A DNA stretch of 64,000 nucleotides from Chrysoperla carnea (lineage: Eukaryota > Arthropoda > Insecta > Neuroptera > Chrysopidae), in NCBI RefSeq assembly GCF_905475395.1, contig NC_058337.1, positions 99,752,368 to 99,816,367 on the forward strand, given 5' to 3'. The notes under the pieces are model-generated. The model had not been told where the DNA came from. It worked only from the letters and a program-made list of their open reading frames with translations, and did not search any database. Shown here piece by piece: positions 61,845 to 64,000 of this stretch; position 1 is the stretch's first letter; each line of letters opens with the position of its first letter. A program made the translations under genes and the position numbers.

Positions 61845-63391
61845 TTTTATCTGCTTGTCTCACATGCAAGTATGTAATAGTTTTTTTCGATATATCAGCT
61901 TTCCTTTCTGATTTTGGTATGAATCTGACACTTTCTCTTATATGAAAATGTTTGGAAGTGCAGTGCTGAAATAAAAGGAATACAAATTTTAAAACAAAAT
62001 ATTAATAAAAGTCAAAATTAAAAAAAAAAAATTAAACTTTGTATTTAAAAAATATAAGGCAGTTTCAGGCATCATTTTTTGAATAAAGCTGAGTTTGTAA
62101 ATGTAAGACGAAAATGAAAATTGATTATGGAATCCAACTTTTCTATTATTATTTTTGGTCTAAGGTGAATGACTTTCACCTTACACTTTTGAGACATAAA
62201 TTAACTGAAATTTTGGGAACAATGTCTCGGATTGTTTCTAACAACACTAGCGTAGGTAGCTTGCCTTTAAATAAAAATCTCAAGCCAAGGGACAAAAAGT
62301 GAATAATATGAAAACAGAAATTAAATTTTTTGTCAAGTTTCATTTTGTTTGCAAACTAAAACTACAGAAAGCATGGTAAAAGTTTCAATAAACATTTACG
62401 AAACAAACAAACAAAATGTTTTATTTTTAAATTTTAATATTATTTTTCTAAATAACATTGTTTATTATTATTTATTATTATGACGATGAGATGATAATAT
62501 GACGAATATGACGTATACCATACGTATATTTCTACGTAAACATGTATGTATATTATATGTATATGTTATGTACTTACCTATGTTATGTATATGCATCATG
62601 TTGTACACATGTGTATGATACATAATTCACATGTTTCATCATCTGGGTAAATTTCAAGCAAACAATAGGTAGCTATGATTAATATCCCAGAGCGATTAAC
62701 AAACGATGTCATTATAGAATGATACACTATGTATATACAGACAACATTCAAGAGTTTATCTGTGTATAAAATATACATTGTGTTTTATAAACACTTCGTT
62801 CAAGGAAGTAGCCTGCAACATAAAAATTAAAAGGAAATTATCGGTTTATTGATTCATTGAGGAGTCTTTTTTGTCTGAAGATTTCTTTATTGATGTAATT
62901 AGACTTGGAAATCTATTGAATAAGAGTCAAAATCTCAAAGTTTAGGTAGAGTTAAGGGACATCTTGCCTATTTTGTTCATCGATATTACAAATCTACAGT
63001 CAAAGGTGCAGAAGATACTTGTCAATATTTTTAATTTGCACTCCAGTGCAGTAACGGGCTGACCCAAAAGTTTGTGATACTAGATTTTTTTATTGATTCA
63101 TTCAATAGGGATTGTTGGGAGACCTTAAATCAGATTTCGCAAATTAATCCTTTTACAAAAATCATCTTGGTAAATGATTTTTTTTTGCGTTTTGGTCTAT
63201 ATCTTGCGTTCTATTCATTAAAATTTGATTATTTCGGTGTCATTGGACTTGTCTGCGTTTTATCGTCAAACCGATTAATGCCAGTATCTACACGCTATGG
63301 TTGATAAAGAAAAAGTAATATGTATTCAAAAATGTAGTCAAAAATTCTTTGGTGAGTTTCTTTTTGTAACGGTATGTGTTTCTAACCTAAT
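61845..63391. other. AT-rich sequence, nothing recognised
   Basis: GGCTGACCCAAAAGTTTGTG at 63058 resembles a mariner-type element end, but no transposase or partner end was found. Confidence 0.35.
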
Positions 63392-63613
63392 AGCCCTCAC
63401 GGGTAAGCAGTGATGTGAAAAAATGTTTCAAACAAAAGTTTATTTTTTTATAGGAAAAATTTGTTATTTTACATTTAAACTTTTGTTTTACCTCAAACGG
63501 TTTAAAATATGGGTCTTACGAAGCTAGACCCAATAGACCTACATTACTCATTTAGGAACTAGACCTCACTTTTTACGTCCTAAGCGCCAAAAAAAAAATT
63601 CAGCTTGATACCT
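63392..63613 (-). repeat. Family A fragment
   Basis: CCCTCACGGGTAAGCAGTGA, AAAATGTTTCAAACAAAAGT, TTTACATTTAAACTTTTGTT and ACTTTTTACGTCCTAAGCGC match 275-480. Confidence 0.65.
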
Positions 63614-64000
63614 CAATAGTGCTTTCTGATAATAACGATGTTAAATTCATGTTTTACTTTTTGTTTGTTTAAAACATTTCAATCATGTTTTACTTGGGTA
63701 ACACTTCGAGGGCGCAATAATTTTTCAAGGCAAGTAATTTTCAATTTTGACTTACCTGTTTAATACTGTAGTTTAAATTTAGATTTTTCAATGTTGAAGA
63801 TCTATACAAATAAAACAACATGTATAAATCTGTTTAAACGTTTAATATATTGAAGAGTACATCATATAGCCAGTGCCTTTATACATTTATAATATAACGT
63901 ATCTCTGGTATGTGTGTAGGCAAAATATATTCACAAACTTATGTACTCCTGTTACATCATCATATAGTTAACGTCGATTCATATCGTTCACGATAACTAA
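63614..64000. other. AT-rich sequence to the window end
   Basis: Nothing recognised. Confidence 0.4.

Noticed and set aside
62114..62302. Possible third protease signal exon (MKIDYGIQLFYYYFWSK followed by GTGAAT)
   Set aside because: Not hydrophobic enough for a signal peptide, the phase differs from the two real genes (0 instead of 1), and no protease exon follows before the window ends.

Overview
This window looks like nuclear DNA of an insect. It is strongly AT-rich and gene-poor. It has multi-exon genes with GT-AG introns, an arthropod TATA plus TCAGT-initiator promoter, a tRNA-derived SINE, many short hairpin and terminal-inverted-repeat elements, and dispersed repeats carrying '(T/C)TGTCTGTC...CGGATGAACCGATTT' blocks of the kind common in insect genomes. 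The insect order cannot be fixed from sequence alone. Nothing bacterial, viral or organellar was recognised.

Only the right-hand part holds protein genes I can name. Between 53.9 and 60.3 kb two trypsin-family (S1) serine protease genes lie head to tail on the + strand. Both have four exons with identical intron phases (1, 0, 0), a first exon of 17 codons plus 1 nt, a third exon of 38 codons and a last exon of 99 codons, so they are tandem duplicates. The first (53950-55735) is a secreted trypsin with an intact His/Asp/Ser triad and the trypsin Asp in the S1 pocket, but with Ser replacing the oxyanion-hole Gly. The second (58269-60301) has a clean promoter and keeps all six cysteines and the activation site, but has lost His (to Gln), Ser (to Ile) and the S1 Asp (to Gly). 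Its intron-2 acceptor AG is missing exactly where the paralogue has it. It is either an inactive serine protease homologue or a gene becoming a pseudogene. Three copies or fragments of one dispersed repeat (family A) surround and enter this cluster, and the end of that repeat supplies the intron-3 acceptor of the first trypsin gene.

The left and central ~53 kb is mostly repeats and unique AT-rich DNA. It contains family A (~650 bp, at least ten copies or pieces), family B (four copies), family C (non-LTR-like 3' tails, about five), family D (two copies ending in a hairpin), a palindromic family F, an internally repetitive family G and two copies of a tRNA-derived SINE. It also has six well-supported inverted-repeat elements (1582-1901, 5090-5242, 14955-15325, 33653-33921, 35897-36445, 45839-45984), a long (TA)n tract, a decayed transposon coding fragment with a Cys-rich tail (19294-19515) and a possible LINE endonuclease scrap (45709-45831).

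Several short, less AT-rich, exon-like islands with good splice signals hint at unidentified genes with very long introns. On the minus strand there is a first-coding-exon candidate at 14747-14579 and a phase-compatible exon candidate at 5534-5476. On the plus strand there are candidates at 17401-17453, 27273-27344, 31678-31744 and 40671-40771. These are weakly supported and need transcript evidence.
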